DNA of 64,000 nucleotides, taken from contig NZ_JAANOW010000001.1 in the NCBI RefSeq assembly GCF_011758805.1, forward strand, positions 3,631,881-3,695,880. The letters run 5' to 3'. Shown here piece by piece: positions 24,277 through 32,307 of the stretch. Numbering within the stretch: the stretch's first letter is position 1; each line of letters starts with the position of its first letter. Both the position numbers and the translations under genes were made by a program. Source of the DNA: Mycolicibacterium fluoranthenivorans. GTDB taxonomy: Bacteria; Actinomycetota; Actinomycetes; Mycobacteriales; Mycobacteriaceae. The notes beneath the pieces are model-generated. The model was not told the DNA's origin and did not search any database. It saw only the letters and a list, made by a program, of their open reading frames with translations.

Positions 24277-25094
24277 ACGACAGTCGATCAGGCGCCGCGG
24301 TGGTGGTCGGCATCGACGGATCGCACGCCGCCGTACAGGCCGCCGAATGGGCGATCGACGAGGCCGTCGCACGACACGTGCCGCTGCGACTTGTCCATGT
24401 CGCCGACCCCGAATCCACGGTGTCGCAGACGGCCGGCGAGATCCCACTGGGTGTCGAATACGGCGAGACGGCACTGCGCCAGGCCCATGCCGCGATCACG
24501 CGATCCGGCAAAGATGTCGAAGTCGAGACAGCCGTCGTCGGAGGAGATCCGGCTCAGATACTGCTGGCCGAGTCACGTACCGCGGAATTGGTGTGCGTCG
24601 GTTCCTCGGGCATCGGCGCCATAGCCAAGACCCTGTTGGGTAGCGTCGCTGCGACGTTGACCGAGAACGCATCCTGTCCGGTCGCAGTGATCCGGTCCCG
24701 CGACGATGGCCGGCGATCCCCCGGCACCGCGATCGCCGTGGCCGTCCGGAAATCTCCCCAGGATGAGGACGCTGTGGTGGCCGCGATGCAGGAGGCCCGC
24801 CTGCGCCGGAGTTCGCTGCTGGCGATAGGGCTGTGGGAGGAGGGTACCGATCTTCTCCCGCACGAGGAACTCGACGACCTGATGCAGACGTGGCGGCAAC
24901 GCTATCCCGACGTCCGCGTGCAACCGGTGACGACCGCATCCGGCCTGGCCCGATTCCTCGAGGACGAGGACGCACCCGTCGCGATGGTCGTGATCAACGC
25001 CGAGGATGCGAGTCGCGTCGCAGACATCATCGGACCGCACGGTCACCCCGTCTTCAAGCATCCCGAATGCTCCGTGCTCGTGGTACGGCACTGA
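24273..25094 (+). CDS. Tandem universal stress protein
   Basis: 273 residues. Domain 1: [20 protein letters not shown] and ATP loop GSSGIGAIAKTLLGSVAAT (about 110-128). Domain 2 is degenerate (VAVRKSPQDEDAVVAAMQEA) without the loop but keeps WRQRYPDVRVQPV. Translationally coupled to the BON protein by ATGA overlap. Third of the asymmetric USP type in this island. Confidence 0.9.
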   Translation: MNDSRSGAAVVVGIDGSHAAVQAAEWAIDEAVARHVPLRLVHVADPESTVSQTAGEIPLGVEYGETALRQAHAAITRSGKDVEVETAVVGGDPAQILLAESRTAELVCVGSSGIGAIAKTLLGSVAATLTENASCPVAVIRSRDDGRRSPGTAIAVAVRKSPQDEDAVVAAMQEARLRRSSLLAIGLWEEGTDLLPHEELDDLMQTWRQRYPDVRVQPVTTASGLARFLEDEDAPVAMVVINAEDASRVADIIGPHGHPVFKHPECSVLVVRH

Positions 25095-25120
25095 GCTCCC
25101 TCAAGAATCGATCAACGACG

Positions 25121-26935
25121 ATGACTCACATTGACACTCGCATCGACTTCGATGTCCCCAGCGTGGGGGCCCTATTCCTCGACCGTGTGCGCGCCTCCGC
25201 CGGACGGGAAGCATTCCGATATCGCGAAGGCCCGACCTGGACGTCGATGACCTGGGCCGAGGCGGCCGCCCGCGTGGAGGCGCTGGCGGCGGGCCTACTG
25301 GCGCTGGGGATAGCACCCGAACAGCGCGTCGGCATCGCCTCGAGCACCCGCATCGAATGGGTACTGGCCGACCTCGCCGTCATGTGCGCCGGCGCGGCGA
25401 CCACCACCGTCTATGCCAACACCAAAGCCGAAGACACCGCCTACATCCTCGGCGATGCCGAGTGCCGCATCGTGTTCGCCGAGAATCCCAGTCAGCTGGC
25501 GAAGTTGGCCGCACACCGCAACGAGTTGGCCGAACTATCCCATGTCGTCCTGTTCGACGGGAGCGCCGACGACGACTGGGCCATGACGCTCGATGACCTG
25601 GCCGCATTGGGTGCCCAGCACCTTCGGGCGCAACCGCAGTGTGTCCGAGACACCGTCGCGGCGATCACACCCGACCGGCTTGCCACCGTCATCTACACAT
25701 CTGGCACCACCGGCGTCCCCAAAGGCGTGCGCCTGCAACACGGTGCGTGGGTGTATCAGGGTGCGGCGGTGGCGGCCCTGGACGTCCTGGGCACCGATGA
25801 CCTCCAACTGCTCTGGCTTCCGTTGGCGCACTCGTTCGGCAAGGTCTTGCTCGCGGCCCAGCTCTCATGTGGATTCGCCAGCGCGATCGACGGCCGGTTG
25901 GACGCGATCGCGGACAACTGTGCCGAGGTACGGCCCACCTTCATGGCCGGGGTACCGCGGGTCTTCGAAAAGGCCCACTCCCGGCTGCTGACGACGGCAC
26001 AGTCCCGGGGGACGTTCGCACGCACCCTGCTTGCGCGGGCGCTGCACGTCGCCAAGGCCGTGGGCAACCGACGACGAGCCGGCACTGCGGTTCCGCTCCG
26101 GCTCAGAGCCGAGCACGCGCTGTGGGACCGATTGGTTCTCGCCAAGCTGCGCAACGTGTTCGGTGGCAGGATACGATTCTTCGTATGCGGCTCGGCCGCG
26201 CTGAACCGCGAGATCGAAGAGTGGTTCCTCGACGCCGGCATGCTCATCTTGGAGGGCTACGGGCTGACCGAGACTTCGGGCGGCGCGTCCATCAACACTC
26301 CCTCCCAGTACAAGCTGGGCACTGTCGGGCGCCCACTGCCCGGAACACAGGTCCGTATCGGCGCCGACGACGAGATTCAGATCCTCGGCCCGAACGTCAT
26401 GGACGGCTACCATGGCTTGGACTCGCTCAGTGCCACAGCATTCACCGATGACGGATGGCTGCGCACAGGTGATTGCGGCGATATCGACGCCGACGGCTTC
26501 CTCACGGTCACCGGCCGGATCAAGGACATGTTCAAGACCTCGGGCGGGAAGTACGTAGTGCCCACGGCAATCGAAGCGAAGTTCGTCGCGTTGTGCCCGT
26601 ACGTCAGTCAGTTCCTGGTGTTCGGCGAGTCCCGCCGATATTGTGTCGCCCTGATCGCGTTGGACCCCGAGGCCATCGGCGTGTGGGCCAGCAGCCACGG
26701 CCTCGCCGAGGCCGGTTACGACCAACTGAGGGAGGCACCAGCGGTCCACGATCTCATCGACAACTACGTCTCGCAGCTCAATCGCGATCTCAACAGCTGG
26801 GAGACCATCAAGAGATGGGCGATTCTCAACCGGGATCCGTCCGTGGAGACCGGCGAACTCACGCCGTCTCTGAAAGTCAAGCGCCCCATCATCTTCGCAC
26901 GGAACCGCGAACTGCTGGAGTCCCTGTACCAGTGA
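25121..26935 (+). CDS. Long-chain acyl-CoA synthetase (AMP-binding, FadD15-like)
   Basis: 604 residues, ANL superfamily. P-loop YTSGTTGVPKG (192-202), LEGYGLTETSGGA (about 380-392), the DDGWLRTGDCGDIDADGF motif and TGRIKDMFKTSGGKYV hinge near the C-terminal domain. It activates fatty acids with ATP and CoA, supplying acyl-CoA for the nearby WS/DGAT enzymes. Start MTHIDTRIDF at 25121 fits the family N-terminus; no strong RBS, but it follows the USP by 26 bp, so translation may depend on coupling. Confidence 0.92.
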   Translation: MTHIDTRIDFDVPSVGALFLDRVRASAGREAFRYREGPTWTSMTWAEAAARVEALAAGLLALGIAPEQRVGIASSTRIEWVLADLAVMCAGAATTTVYANTKAEDTAYILGDAECRIVFAENPSQLAKLAAHRNELAELSHVVLFDGSADDDWAMTLDDLAALGAQHLRAQPQCVRDTVAAITPDRLATVIYTSGTTGVPKGVRLQHGAWVYQGAAVAALDVLGTDDLQLLWLPLAHSFGKVLLAAQLSCGFASAIDGRLDAIADNCAEVRPTFMAGVPRVFEKAHSRLLTTAQSRGTFARTLLARALHVAKAVGNRRRAGTAVPLRLRAEHALWDRLVLAKLRNVFGGRIRFFVCGSAALNREIEEWFLDAGMLILEGYGLTETSGGASINTPSQYKLGTVGRPLPGTQVRIGADDEIQILGPNVMDGYHGLDSLSATAFTDDGWLRTGDCGDIDADGFLTVTGRIKDMFKTSGGKYVVPTAIEAKFVALCPYVSQFLVFGESRRYCVALIALDPEAIGVWASSHGLAEAGYDQLREAPAVHDLIDNYVSQLNRDLNSWETIKRWAILNRDPSVETGELTPSLKVKRPIIFARNRELLESLYQ

Positions 26936-26943
26936 CACGGCCC

Positions 26944-28089
26944 TCAGGTCAGCAGACCTCCGCCGGCAAGAGCGAAAGCCGCAGTCTTCCGTGTCTCAGG
27001 CGGGGTCGGAACGTCCCGGAGCGGTAGCGGGGCCGGGCGATCCGGCAGCGCCAGCCTGTTGATGGTCCGCAAGGTGGAAAGGTACTGCTGTGCCAGCGAG
27101 CCCGTGTTGTAGGGCAATCCGTACTTGTCGCAGAGGGCCCGCACCTGGGCTGCGATCTCAGCCAATCGGTTGCTCGGCAGGTCGGGGAAGAGGTGGTGCT
27201 CGATCTGGTAGCACAGGTTGCCACTCGAAAAAGCCATCAGTGGACCAGCGTTGAAGTTCGCCGACCCCAGCATCTGTCGCAGGTACCATTCGGGTCTGGT
27301 TTCCTGGTCGAGCACCTCGGGCGTGAATTTCTCAGTGCCATCCGGGAAGTGACCGCAGAAGATGACCACGTATGTCCAGAGATTACGCAGCAGATTGGCC
27401 ACGATGTCGGCCCCGAGGGTTCGGCGCCAGCGTGATCCGCTGAGGGCTGGGAACAGCACGCAATCCTTGAGCGATTGGCGGGCGATCTTGCCCATCAACG
27501 CTGACTTCTGGGCGGACTTCACGGTGCGTTCGCCTTTCAGGTCGATACCGTGCAGCGCAATACCCCATTCAAAGGTCAAGGCCAGCAGAATATTCTGCAG
27601 CGGCTGCAACAGATACCGTCGCCGCCACGGCTGATCGCGGGTCACTCGCATCACGCCGAAGCCGATATCATCGTCCTCGCCCAGCACGTTGGTGAAAACG
27701 TGGTGGCGGTAGTTGTGCGAGGTCTTCCACTGCGCAGAAGGGGCAACCATGTCCCACTCCCAGGTGGTCGAGTGAATCTCCGGGTCATTCATCCAGTCCC
27801 ACTGACCGTGGGACACGTTGTGGCCGATCTCCATGTTTTCGACGCTCTTGGAATAGGCCAGCGCGGCGGTGCCGAGGGCCCAGCCGGTTTTCGACCGGCT
27901 TCCCGCGATGAGAAAACGCGCCGCGAGGCCGAGTATCCGTTGGAACCTGATGGTGCCCCTAATGTAGGCGGCATCATGCGCTCCGAGCGAATCCTCGACG
28001 CTGCGCCGGATGGCATCGAGTTCCTCGCCGAGATTCTGGATATCGTTCGGGCTCAGGTGCTTATAGCGATCAAGATTGGTGATGGCCAT
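26944..28089 (-). CDS. Membrane fatty acid desaturase (DesA3-type)
   Basis: 381 residues with all three di-iron His boxes: HNVSH (about 90-94), HNYRHH (about 125-130) and QIEHHLFP (about 294-301). An N-terminal soluble stretch LDRYKHLSPNDIQNLGEELD precedes the helices. It belongs to the acyl-CoA delta-9/linoleoyl-CoA desaturase group that introduces double bonds using oxygen and an electron donor; such enzymes in mycobacteria feed oleate into triacylglycerol. The donor reductase is not adjacent. Tail-to-tail with the acyl-CoA synthetase gene (8-bp gap). Confidence 0.92.
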   Translation of the reverse strand: MAITNLDRYKHLSPNDIQNLGEELDAIRRSVEDSLGAHDAAYIRGTIRFQRILGLAARFLIAGSRSKTGWALGTAALAYSKSVENMEIGHNVSHGQWDWMNDPEIHSTTWEWDMVAPSAQWKTSHNYRHHVFTNVLGEDDDIGFGVMRVTRDQPWRRRYLLQPLQNILLALTFEWGIALHGIDLKGERTVKSAQKSALMGKIARQSLKDCVLFPALSGSRWRRTLGADIVANLLRNLWTYVVIFCGHFPDGTEKFTPEVLDQETRPEWYLRQMLGSANFNAGPLMAFSSGNLCYQIEHHLFPDLPSNRLAEIAAQVRALCDKYGLPYNTGSLAQQYLSTLRTINRLALPDRPAPLPLRDVPTPPETRKTAAFALAGGGLLT

Positions 28090-28177
28090 GGCGAAGTTGT
28101 CCTCGGTCGTGCGAATGAAATGGGCCAGGATCTGGCCTTCATTGATCCAGCGGCTGCGGTGAGTCGCCGATCACGGT

Positions 28178-28216
28178 GGAAATGGGACCCGCGCGTGACG
28201 CGCGGGTCCCATTTCC
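28178..28216 (-). terminator. Perfect 18-bp palindromic terminator after the cold-shock gene
   Basis: Arms GGAAATGGGACCCGCGCG (28178-28195) and its exact complement (28199-28216) with a 3-nt loop TGA. It begins 1 nt beyond the cold-shock stop codon. GC-rich, with only a short T run inside the stem, as is common for mycobacterial hairpin terminators. Confidence 0.8.
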
Positions 28217-28217
28217 G

Positions 28218-28436
28218 TCATGGCGCGTGGAGGGTCAGAGTGCCCGAACGCGGCTGGCCTGCGCGCCCTTGGCGCCCTGGGTTGAGTTCGAACTCGACCC
28301 GTTGATTCTCTTCGAGGCTGCGGAAGCCTCCGCCGTCGATCTCGGAATAGTGGACGAACACATCCGGGCCCTCGGTCTGAGCGATGAAGCCGAAGCCCTT
28401 CTCAGCGTTGAACCACTTCACAGTTCCCTGTGTCAT
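28218..28436 (-). CDS. Cold-shock protein with frameshifted C-terminus
   Basis: 72 residues. The CspA nucleic-acid-binding core is intact: [17 protein letters not shown] (RNP1) and [11 protein letters not shown] (RNP2). After VEFEL the reading frame gives [21 protein letters not shown], unlike any CspA tail. In the next frame the same DNA reads [14 protein letters not shown] and stops at 28235, the normal tail and length, so one extra base near 28283-28290 is implied. AAGGAGAA precedes ATG 28436. A sequencing error is the main alternative. RNA chaperone acting on cold or stress transcripts. Confidence 0.85.
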   Translation of the reverse strand: MTQGTVKWFNAEKGFGFIAQTEGPDVFVHYSEIDGGGFRSLEENQRVEFELNPGRQGRAGQPRSGTLTLHAP

Positions 28437-28756
28437 TTGCTTCTCCTTGTCAGGATTGCGGTCCGCACTGCGCGGACCGGCAGCCGATTGGTTGAGACGG
28501 CTGCTTCTGAGTTGTCCTGCAACAAGAAAAAGACGCCCGCACCAAGTTCTGCGCGAGCGTGTACGAACACGAACACTTGAAACCATCGACCTGATATGTA
28601 CAACGCCGACCGGCTGCGTTTAGTTCCCCGTCGAACCCCTCCCGCTGGGAATAGCGAAAAGTTTTCTGCGCAAGGACTTCCGGCCCTAGTACCGACTGTC
28701 ACCACGTGGTCCGATCAAGTTGTTTCTCGGACAACAACTACTCGCAATGGGACATC
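28437..28756. other. 320-bp divergent region with cold-shock leader and DosR-like box
   Basis: No gene seen. The half next to the cold-shock gene probably holds its long 5' leader, with stem-forming sequence GTCCGCAC-TGC-GCGGAC near 28462. The other half holds a DosR-like box facing the alcohol dehydrogenase gene. GTG 28706 would extend that gene but lacks family similarity. Confidence 0.5.
28673..28686. promoter_or_regulatory. DosR-like box
   Basis: AGGACTTCCGGCCC, 10 of 14 consensus positions and one base from the box at 20486-20499; 70 bp upstream of the alcohol dehydrogenase start. Confidence 0.7.
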
Positions 28757-29800
28757 ATGACTCACCTTCCGGCGCAGGGCGGGCCCCGGTCACTGCTGCG
28801 CGACGTCTCGACCGCGTCCACTCGGCCCGCAACCGCGGCGGCGGTATCCATGCCGGCGATCTGCGTGCAGGCCAATGGCGAGTTGGCGGTTCAACAGCGC
28901 GCCGTGCCCACCCCGGGGGCCGGCGAGCTGCTGTTGCGGACCGTCGTCTCCGCGCTGTGCGGCACCGACCTGCACCGGTTCCGCGGAGCACAGTCGTACG
29001 GCAACGACACCGACGTGTTCGGCCACGAATCAGTCGGAGTGGTGCAACATTGCGACTCCGGCCGGTTCGCCCAAGGCGACCGTGTTCTGCACGTGCCCTT
29101 CCCCACCGACGGTAAGGTCTTCGCGCCCTACCAACTGGCGCGGGAGACCAACGTCGTGCCCATTCCCGCGGCGTTGCCGTCGGACATCGGCGTCTTCGCG
29201 CAGCAGCTCGGCACGGTGATCTATGCACTGCGCAACTTCTGGCCTTCGCCGCAGCCGCCGCGCAGCGCGTTCGTCGCCGGTGCCGGACCGGCCGGTCTGA
29301 TGTTCATCCAGTTGCTCCGCGAACGCGGCTGTGAACAGATCTACGTGTCCGAGCCGGATGAGCATCGCCGCCGACTGGCGACATCCTTCGGCGCAATCCC
29401 GGACGAGGACGGCACTCCCCCGGTCGAGCTCAGCATCGACGCCTCCGGCATGCCGGGAGTACGCCGTAAGTGCTGGCAGCGAACCGCCTCCTTCGGCACC
29501 GTGGGGATCTACGGACTCCCCGACGACGAACCCGGCGACCTGGAAGTGTCGGTGCTGGGTCTGGTGGCGAAGAATCTCCACCTGGTCGGAGCGATCGGTT
29601 CGCAGGCAGAACCCGGCCTGCGGTCCTTCCACGACGCGCTCGACCTGCTCGTCGCCCGCCGCATCGAGGTCGACCGGCTCATCTCGCACCGCATCGACCT
29701 CGACGGGCTGCCCGAGATCGCTCCACGCGCCGCCCGCGTCGAGGACGGGATCGTCAAAGTACTCGTCGACTTCGACGCACCCACGCCGGTTCACAGGTAG
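28757..29800 (+). CDS. Zinc-type alcohol dehydrogenase / MDR family protein
   Basis: 347 residues. N-terminal GroES-like domain with ALCGTDLHRFRG and FGHESVGVV (catalytic zinc Cys and GHE); Rossmann part with GAGPAGLMFIQLLRERG. The structural-zinc four-Cys loop of classical alcohol dehydrogenases is absent. It ends with a VEDGIVKVLVDF strand typical of threonine dehydrogenase-like members. Substrate unknown. Start at 28757 (MTHLPAQGG); DosR-like box 70 bp upstream suggests hypoxic induction, possibly for NAD(P)H recycling. Confidence 0.86.
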   Translation: MTHLPAQGGPRSLLRDVSTASTRPATAAAVSMPAICVQANGELAVQQRAVPTPGAGELLLRTVVSALCGTDLHRFRGAQSYGNDTDVFGHESVGVVQHCDSGRFAQGDRVLHVPFPTDGKVFAPYQLARETNVVPIPAALPSDIGVFAQQLGTVIYALRNFWPSPQPPRSAFVAGAGPAGLMFIQLLRERGCEQIYVSEPDEHRRRLATSFGAIPDEDGTPPVELSIDASGMPGVRRKCWQRTASFGTVGIYGLPDDEPGDLEVSVLGLVAKNLHLVGAIGSQAEPGLRSFHDALDLLVARRIEVDRLISHRIDLDGLPEIAPRAARVEDGIVKVLVDFDAPTPVHR

Positions 29801-29853
29801 TCCCCGCGGGTGTCACGCTATGAGGCCCGGACACCTGCAGGAGAATCGACCTG

Positions 29854-30645
29854 ATGCAGCTGTCGCCACACCTCGTAGGCCCGACAATGATGGTCGTGTG
29901 CGCGGCGATGGTGCTTGCCGCCGCGGCCATCTACTGGTCAACAGCGCTCGGCTCGGCGTGGACGGTGCCACGCGCCGCGGTGCGCGCAGTACTGCAGCTT
30001 GTTGCGGTCGCCGCCATTCTGGCTACCGCGCTGAGCAACCTGCGGACGTCACTCGTGGTGCTGGGGATCATGTTCGTCGCCGCGACGGTGACCGCAGCGC
30101 GCCGCAGCCGGTGCAACCGTTCCTGGCTACTCGCGGTAGCGCTCGCATCAGGCATGATTTCGGTAGTGCCACTGCTGCTTTCAACCGGGCTGGTGCCCAT
30201 CACCGGTATCGCCATCGTGCCTATTGCCGGCATCCTGCTGGGAAGCACCATGACCGCCGTCGCGGTGGCTGCACGGCGGGCACTCGACACGCTTGCTACC
30301 CGTGCCGGCGAGGTCGAGGCATTACTCAGCCTCGGATTCAGCGACCGGCTCGCGCGGATGGAAATCATCGGTCCTACTGGCGCGGACGCACTCCTGCCCA
30401 ACCTCGACCAAACCAGGACGGTGGGTGTGGTTACCCTCCCCGGCGCCTTCGTCGGGGTGCTGCTCAGTACCGGATCTGCGATGCAAGCCGGCGCAGTCCA
30501 GATCCTGATCCTGGTGTCGATACTGCTGTCGCAGACCTGCGCAGTCGCCGCAACGCTGGAGTTGATCGCATCAGGCAAGATCAACCGTACCGACCGAGCT
30601 CACGACGCGCCGTGGCGACGGTGGAACCCACCGACCAGAGGATGA
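29854..30645 (+). CDS. FetB/YbbM-family ABC transporter permease
   Basis: 263 residues, UPF0014/FetB family. About seven membrane helices; signature AVRAVLQLVAVAAILAT near the N-terminus, PIAGILLGSTMTAVAVAARR in the middle, and LPNLDQTRTVGVVTLPGAFVG (about 180-200). E. coli FetAB exports iron. No FetA-like ATPase gene is adjacent, so the partner must be elsewhere. AGGAGA precedes ATG 29854. It follows the alcohol dehydrogenase by 53 bp and is probably co-transcribed. Confidence 0.86.
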   Translation: MQLSPHLVGPTMMVVCAAMVLAAAAIYWSTALGSAWTVPRAAVRAVLQLVAVAAILATALSNLRTSLVVLGIMFVAATVTAARRSRCNRSWLLAVALASGMISVVPLLLSTGLVPITGIAIVPIAGILLGSTMTAVAVAARRALDTLATRAGEVEALLSLGFSDRLARMEIIGPTGADALLPNLDQTRTVGVVTLPGAFVGVLLSTGSAMQAGAVQILILVSILLSQTCAVAATLELIASGKINRTDRAHDAPWRRWNPPTRG

Positions 30646-30690
30646 GAGCCTTCTTACGCGGCCCACTTCTGTTGTCTCACAACGGGACAT

Positions 30691-31161
30691 CTAGGCCGCG
30701 CGGGGCATATCGCCCGCTGCTCGTGCTGCTGGGAGTGATGCCGGACGGCCCACGGCAGTGGCCCAACCGACGATGCTCAGATAGAGCCCGGCCAGGGCGA
30801 CGATCACCGTGCCCACCTGCCACCAGGGCGCCTGGGCAACGACGTCGTTTCCCCAGGACAGGTAGGCATACGGGAAGGTCATCAGTGCCACACCCTTGAA
30901 TGCGGTGAGCCATCCCAACAGTGAGACGATCGCCGCGGGAGCCCCACGCCAGTACGGGTGCAAAACGATGATGGTCAGACCTATCGGCAGGACGAATGCA
31001 CCGGCGACCCACGGCCATACGACGTTCGCGTCAAATTCAGCCAGCAGTGTCCGCAGGGCGGAGGCGCGCGTCAGCATCGTGGACGCGGCAACGAGAAGGT
31101 AGGGCCCGAGCACTCGGGCGAACAGGCTCGTGCGGGTGTGGAGGTGCGGTAACGCTCTCAT
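30691..31161 (-). CDS. Small four-helix membrane protein
   Basis: 156 residues, four predicted membrane helices (about 15-32, 46-64, 75-95, 112-132), with WPWVAGAFVLPIGLTIIVLH and a Trp-rich loop around WGNDVVAQAPWWQVG. I do not recognise a named family. AAGGAGA precedes ATG 31161; a DosR-like box lies 100 bp upstream, making this the right-hand end of the dormancy island. Convergent with the FetB gene (45-bp gap). Confidence 0.78.
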   Translation of the reverse strand: MRALPHLHTRTSLFARVLGPYLLVAASTMLTRASALRTLLAEFDANVVWPWVAGAFVLPIGLTIIVLHPYWRGAPAAIVSLLGWLTAFKGVALMTFPYAYLSWGNDVVAQAPWWQVGTVIVALAGLYLSIVGWATAVGRPASLPAARAAGDMPRAA

Positions 31162-31260
31162 GGTGCGTCTCCTTCGGACATCGGCTACGCCGGCGGTGAC
31201 CTGGTGGGGACCCACGAGATCCCCTGAGTCATTCGACCCCCGCACCGGCCCCTGGAGCTA

Positions 31261-31274
31261 GGGACCGATGTCCT
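31261..31274. promoter_or_regulatory. DosR-like box
   Basis: GGGACCGATGTCCT, 10 of 14, upstream of the minus-strand membrane protein gene and the last box of the island. Confidence 0.6.
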
Positions 31275-31417
31275 GCCGGTGAAGGACGATGGTCACCCGA
31301 ACCTCCACCGTGACCTCGGTGTGCAGCGGTTCTTCCTCCCAGCCAGCTTTGCCGGCCGGGAGGCACGTTAATCTCTTGGTCGCGGCGCGTTGCCGCGTTT
31401 GCTAGGAGGTATTACCC

Positions 31418-32221
31418 ATGCGCTCTTTCAGCGTGGCAGTGGTCGTCACGGTGGCCGCCACATTCGGTTGCTCCGGCGTGGCGGTGGCGGCCCCGAAGGA
31501 CTACTGCGCCGACCTCAAAGGCGGCAACACCGGCAGCACGTGTGAGATCCAACTCTCCGATCCCGCGTACAGCGTCGACATCAGCATTCCGCTGGACTAC
31601 CCCGACCAGAAGTCGGTCGCCGACTACATCTCGCAGACACGCGACGCGTTCCTCAACTCGGCCAAGTCCGGCGCGCCCCACACCTCACCGTACGAGTTGA
31701 GCATCAAGCCGACGAAGTACAACTCGTCGGTTCCGCCGCGCGGCACGCAGGCGGTGGTGTTCACGGTGACCCAGGACCTCGGCGGGAGCCAGCCGCAGAC
31801 GACGTACAAGGCGTTCAACTGGGACCAGAGCTATCGCAAGGCGATCACCTACACGGCCGCGCCGGACGACAAAGAACATGCGCCGTTGTGGCGGGTGGAC
31901 GATCCCCTGAAGACCGTCGCGCCGATCGTCCAGACTGAACTGCAGCAGCAGCTGGCACCGCCGCCACCGGTCGCGACCACGGCTCCGACGCAACCGGGGC
32001 AGCCGGCGACGACAACGCCGACCAGCACCACCACGGCGCCGCCGCCACCTCCGCTGCCGTTCGCGCAGGCCGCGCTGTACAACCCCGCCAACTACCAGAA
32101 CTTCGCGATCGTCAACGACGGGGTGATCTTCTTCTTCGACCAGGGCGTGTTGCTGCCCGCCTCGGCCGGGGGTTTGCACGTGCTGGTGCCCCGGTCGGCG
32201 ATCGACCCGATGATCGCCTGA
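31418..32221 (+). CDS. Secreted MPT64-like protein (DUF3298/RsiV-type)
   Basis: 267 residues. Sec signal peptide MRSFSVAVVVTVAATFGCSG...AVA, cleavage about 25. The mature part starts APKDYCADLKGGNTGSTCEI, then SDPAYSVDISIPLDYPDQKS, PPRGTQAVVFTV, TTYKAFNWDQSYRK and YQNFAIVNDGVIFFFD, closely tracking M. tuberculosis MPT64 (Rv1980c), an exported antigen. Two Cys at the mature N-terminus are conserved. A Pro/Thr-rich insertion (about 178-214, with runs of PPPP and TTT) separates the two halves and is not in MPT64. AGGAGG precedes the ATG. Confidence 0.92.
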   Translation: MRSFSVAVVVTVAATFGCSGVAVAAPKDYCADLKGGNTGSTCEIQLSDPAYSVDISIPLDYPDQKSVADYISQTRDAFLNSAKSGAPHTSPYELSIKPTKYNSSVPPRGTQAVVFTVTQDLGGSQPQTTYKAFNWDQSYRKAITYTAAPDDKEHAPLWRVDDPLKTVAPIVQTELQQQLAPPPPVATTAPTQPGQPATTTPTSTTTAPPPPPLPFAQAALYNPANYQNFAIVNDGVIFFFDQGVLLPASAGGLHVLVPRSAIDPMIA

Positions 32222-32307
32222 CCCCGTCGCGCGACATTGCAGTGAGTGCGCTCGGCACTCGCACTTTCGCGCAGTAACTGCAATGTCGCGGCGGAAGGTC
32301 AGTTCCT

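Noticed and set aside
31339..31365. Hairpin CCTCCCAGCC...GGCCGGGAGG upstream of the MPT64-like gene as a riboswitch
   Set aside because: Single imperfect stem without conserved aptamer-like sequence; could be a simple leader structure.
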